Shown: positions 62,643-64,000 of the stretch, piece by piece
Layout of the letters: every line of letters begins with the position of its first letter
Numbering within the stretch: position 1 is the first letter of the stretch
Source of the DNA: Betaproteobacteria bacterium
Lineage (GTDB): Bacteria; Pseudomonadota; Gammaproteobacteria; Burkholderiales; Rhodocyclaceae
Assembly: GCA_016709965.1 (NCBI GenBank)
Contig: JADJLT010000004.1
Coordinates: 62,001 to 126,000, forward strand
DNA length: 64,000 bases
Direction: 5' to 3'
Translations under genes and position numbers: made by a program
The notes under the pieces: model-generated
The model's input: the letters and a program-made list of their open reading frames with translations, nothing else
The model's database searches: none
Told to the model about the DNA's origin: nothing

Positions 62643-64000
62643 TAATCTTCCCGGATCGCCAAGGTTGTCGTATTGCCAGACCTTACTGCCCGGAGTTCCG
62701 CTTCGAGGCGTTTCGCTTCGCTGATATCGATGAAGGTAATTACCACGCCATCGATTACATTTTCCAGCGTCCGGTAAGGCATGATGCGGACGATGTACCA
62801 GTGCCCATCGTTACTGGTGATCTGTTTTTCGGAGAAAACCAGCGTTCGCAATACCTCCTGCGCATCGTCCTGCAATTCGGGGTAGTCGAGTTTGTGGACG
62901 ATATCGGCCAGCGGTCGCCCGATATCGCTCGAAATGAACTTGAAAATGTGGGTCGCCTGGCTGGTAAAGCGCCGTACATGCAGTCTGTTGTCGATAAAAA
63001 CAGTGGCAATGTCGGTGCTGTTCAGCAGGTTCTTCATGTCATTGCTGGTCGCCGACCATTCATCGACTTTTGACTGGAGTTCGGCGTTGACCGTCTGCAT
63101 TTCCTCGCGAATGCTCTGAACTGATTCCCGCTCTTTGAGCAGTGCCTGTTCCAGTTCGACGACCCTGGCGTCGGGCTGGTGTTTGCCTATGCGGCGCTTG
63201 GGCACTGTTTTTGCGGCAGCAACATCAGAGAAAACAATCATCGCCATGCCGTGAAGAGGGCCGGGTTCGTCAATGGGGTGAACGGTCAGGTTGACACGCG
63301 GTGCTTCAGCGTTGCCTTCGATCATCAGATTTTGTACGACGATAGTTTCGAAAGTACGTAGCGCTTTCGGCAGGGCGAGAATCAGTTCCTGACGTAAACC
63401 ATCCCGGGCCATGGCGTGAATATTCCAGTTGGCCTTGCCGGCCGCTGGTTCGAGGTATTTTCCGGTTCGACCACTGATAAAAAGCACGTCTCCTTCGGCG
63501 TTGGTCAGCACGGCGGCCGGCGAGAATTTCTGCAGTAGCAGTTGGTCGGCAAGGGTCTGCAAATTGGCGGGTGGCATGTGTGGTGATGGCATCAGCGTAA
63601 GGTTGGGAGAATTGTCAGTATGGCGGATTGGAAAGTCGACATCGATTGCTCTCAGCTTCGCGTCTTCCCGGCGATAGATTCGCGCCTTGGCTTCCAGCGG
63701 GGAAAAAAACTCGCCAAAATTTCCGATGCTTTCTGCCGAGCCCAGGAAAAGGGTGCCACCGGGTTTCAGGCTGTAGTGAAAGAGCGGAAATAGTTTTTTT
63801 TGCAGGTCGGCGCCCAGATAAATCAGCAAATTCCGACAGGTCAGGATATCCAGCCGGGTAAAGGGCGGATCCATCGTCACATTGTGCGGCGCGAAGACGA
63901 TCATCTGCCGGATCTCTTGGCAGATACGAAAGCGGCCATTGTCTTCAACGAAAAACCGCGCCAGACGCTCCGGGGATACGACGCTGGCGATGCTCGGCGG
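62642..64000 (-). CDS. CheR-type methyltransferase/PAS protein (CheB-CheR fusion), partial
   Basis: The 452 codons visible end at 62642 and run off the right edge. The N-terminal visible part is the CheR SAM-methyltransferase domain (FEDNGRFRICQEIRQMIVFA-like, then FTRLDILTCRNLLIYLG and LKPGGTLFLGSAE). A PAS-like domain, a coiled region (ELEQALLKERESVQSIREE) and a further PAS domain follow. This layout is that of CheB/CheR fusion proteins; the CheB part would lie beyond the window. It is coupled to the hybrid kinase downstream. Confidence 0.85.
   Translation of the reverse strand, partial: PPSIASVVSPERLARFFVEDNGRFRICQEIRQMIVFAPHNVTMDPPFTRLDILTCRNLLIYLGADLQKKLFPLFHYSLKPGGTLFLGSAESIGNFGEFFSPLEAKARIYRREDAKLRAIDVDFPIRHTDNSPNLTLMPSPHMPPANLQTLADQLLLQKFSPAAVLTNAEGDVLFISGRTGKYLEPAAGKANWNIHAMARDGLRQELILALPKALRTFETIVVQNLMIEGNAEAPRVNLTVHPIDEPGPLHGMAMIVFSDVAAAKTVPKRRIGKHQPDARVVELEQALLKERESVQSIREEMQTVNAELQSKVDEWSATSNDMKNLLNSTDIATVFIDNRLHVRRFTSQATHIFKFISSDIGRPLADIVHKLDYPELQDDAQEVLRTLVFSEKQITSNDGHWYIVRIMPYRTLENVIDGVVITFIDISEAKRLEAELRAVRSGNTTTLAIRED

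Noticed and set aside
63455..63480. Dispersed repeat copy in the CheR-PAS gene (TATTTTCCGGTTCGACCAC)
   Set aside because: It has an extra base in the palindrome and lacks the AGCA end, so it is not counted.
1..64000. CRISPR array or rRNA operon
   Set aside because: No regularly spaced direct repeats and no rRNA-like sequence were seen on either strand.

Overview
This 64 kb window looks like chromosomal DNA of a betaproteobacterium, most likely in the Rhodocyclales (Dechloromonas/Azonexus-like). That is inferred from the GC-rich housekeeping genes, the gene families present, a PEP-CTERM fragment and the signal-transduction repertoire; no 16S gene is present to confirm it.

Bases 1-16.9 kb are mostly core genes: a partial DUF4010/MgtC-type membrane protein, ispD-ispF, an Fe-S metallochaperone-like gene, two overlapping 2H phosphoesterases (thpR with a broken start), malonyl-CoA decarboxylase, an RNase H-like gene, a divergent LysR/TauE pair, a PstS-like protein coupled to a frameshifted hybrid kinase, a DinG/YoaA helicase, an ATP-grasp-like protein, mobB-moeA-moaD, a circularly permuted GTPase, and tRNA-Asn with its own promoter and terminator. 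The C-terminal remnant of a tyrosine integrase abuts the tRNA.

From 17 to 29.5 kb lies an accessory block of small envelope and stress genes: lipoproteins, glycine-zipper, BON and DUF1328 proteins, a collagen-like lipoprotein, a cardiolipin-synthase-like enzyme, a SbmA/BacA-type ABC exporter, a degenerate cyclase-FHA protein, an orphan CheB domain, a cupin and a PQQ-type sugar dehydrogenase. Similar genes recur at 41-52 kb: a SHOCT protein, a DUF3309 peptide, two more BON lipoproteins, a DUF883 protein and an encapsulated-ferritin-like protein. Many are preceded by one ~20 bp near-palindrome, TCTGT-N10-ACAGA, suggesting a shared regulon. An IS3-family element has inserted exactly into one copy.

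Between these parts is a carbon-metabolism block: gapN-gnd-zwf-pgl on the minus strand (29.8-35 kb) and cbpA-cbpM-xfp-tal on the plus strand (36.3-41 kb). Together they could take glucose-6-phosphate through the oxidative pentose phosphate branch and phosphoketolase to acetyl-phosphate, making NADPH. A copper P-type ATPase gene with an in-frame TAG follows.

The right end holds a REC-PAS / PAS-GGDEF-EAL pair that looks like one gene split by a deletion, a ~2,930-residue cyclic beta-1,2-glucan synthase, and a minus-strand pair of hybrid histidine kinase and CheR-PAS protein running off the edge.

Three features cut across the gene list: the palindromic operator-like motif, a second dispersed ~40 bp repeat (core TTTTCCGGTTGACCGYAGCA) both between genes and in frame inside genes, and at least four otherwise well-preserved genes broken by a frameshift, stop or deletion.
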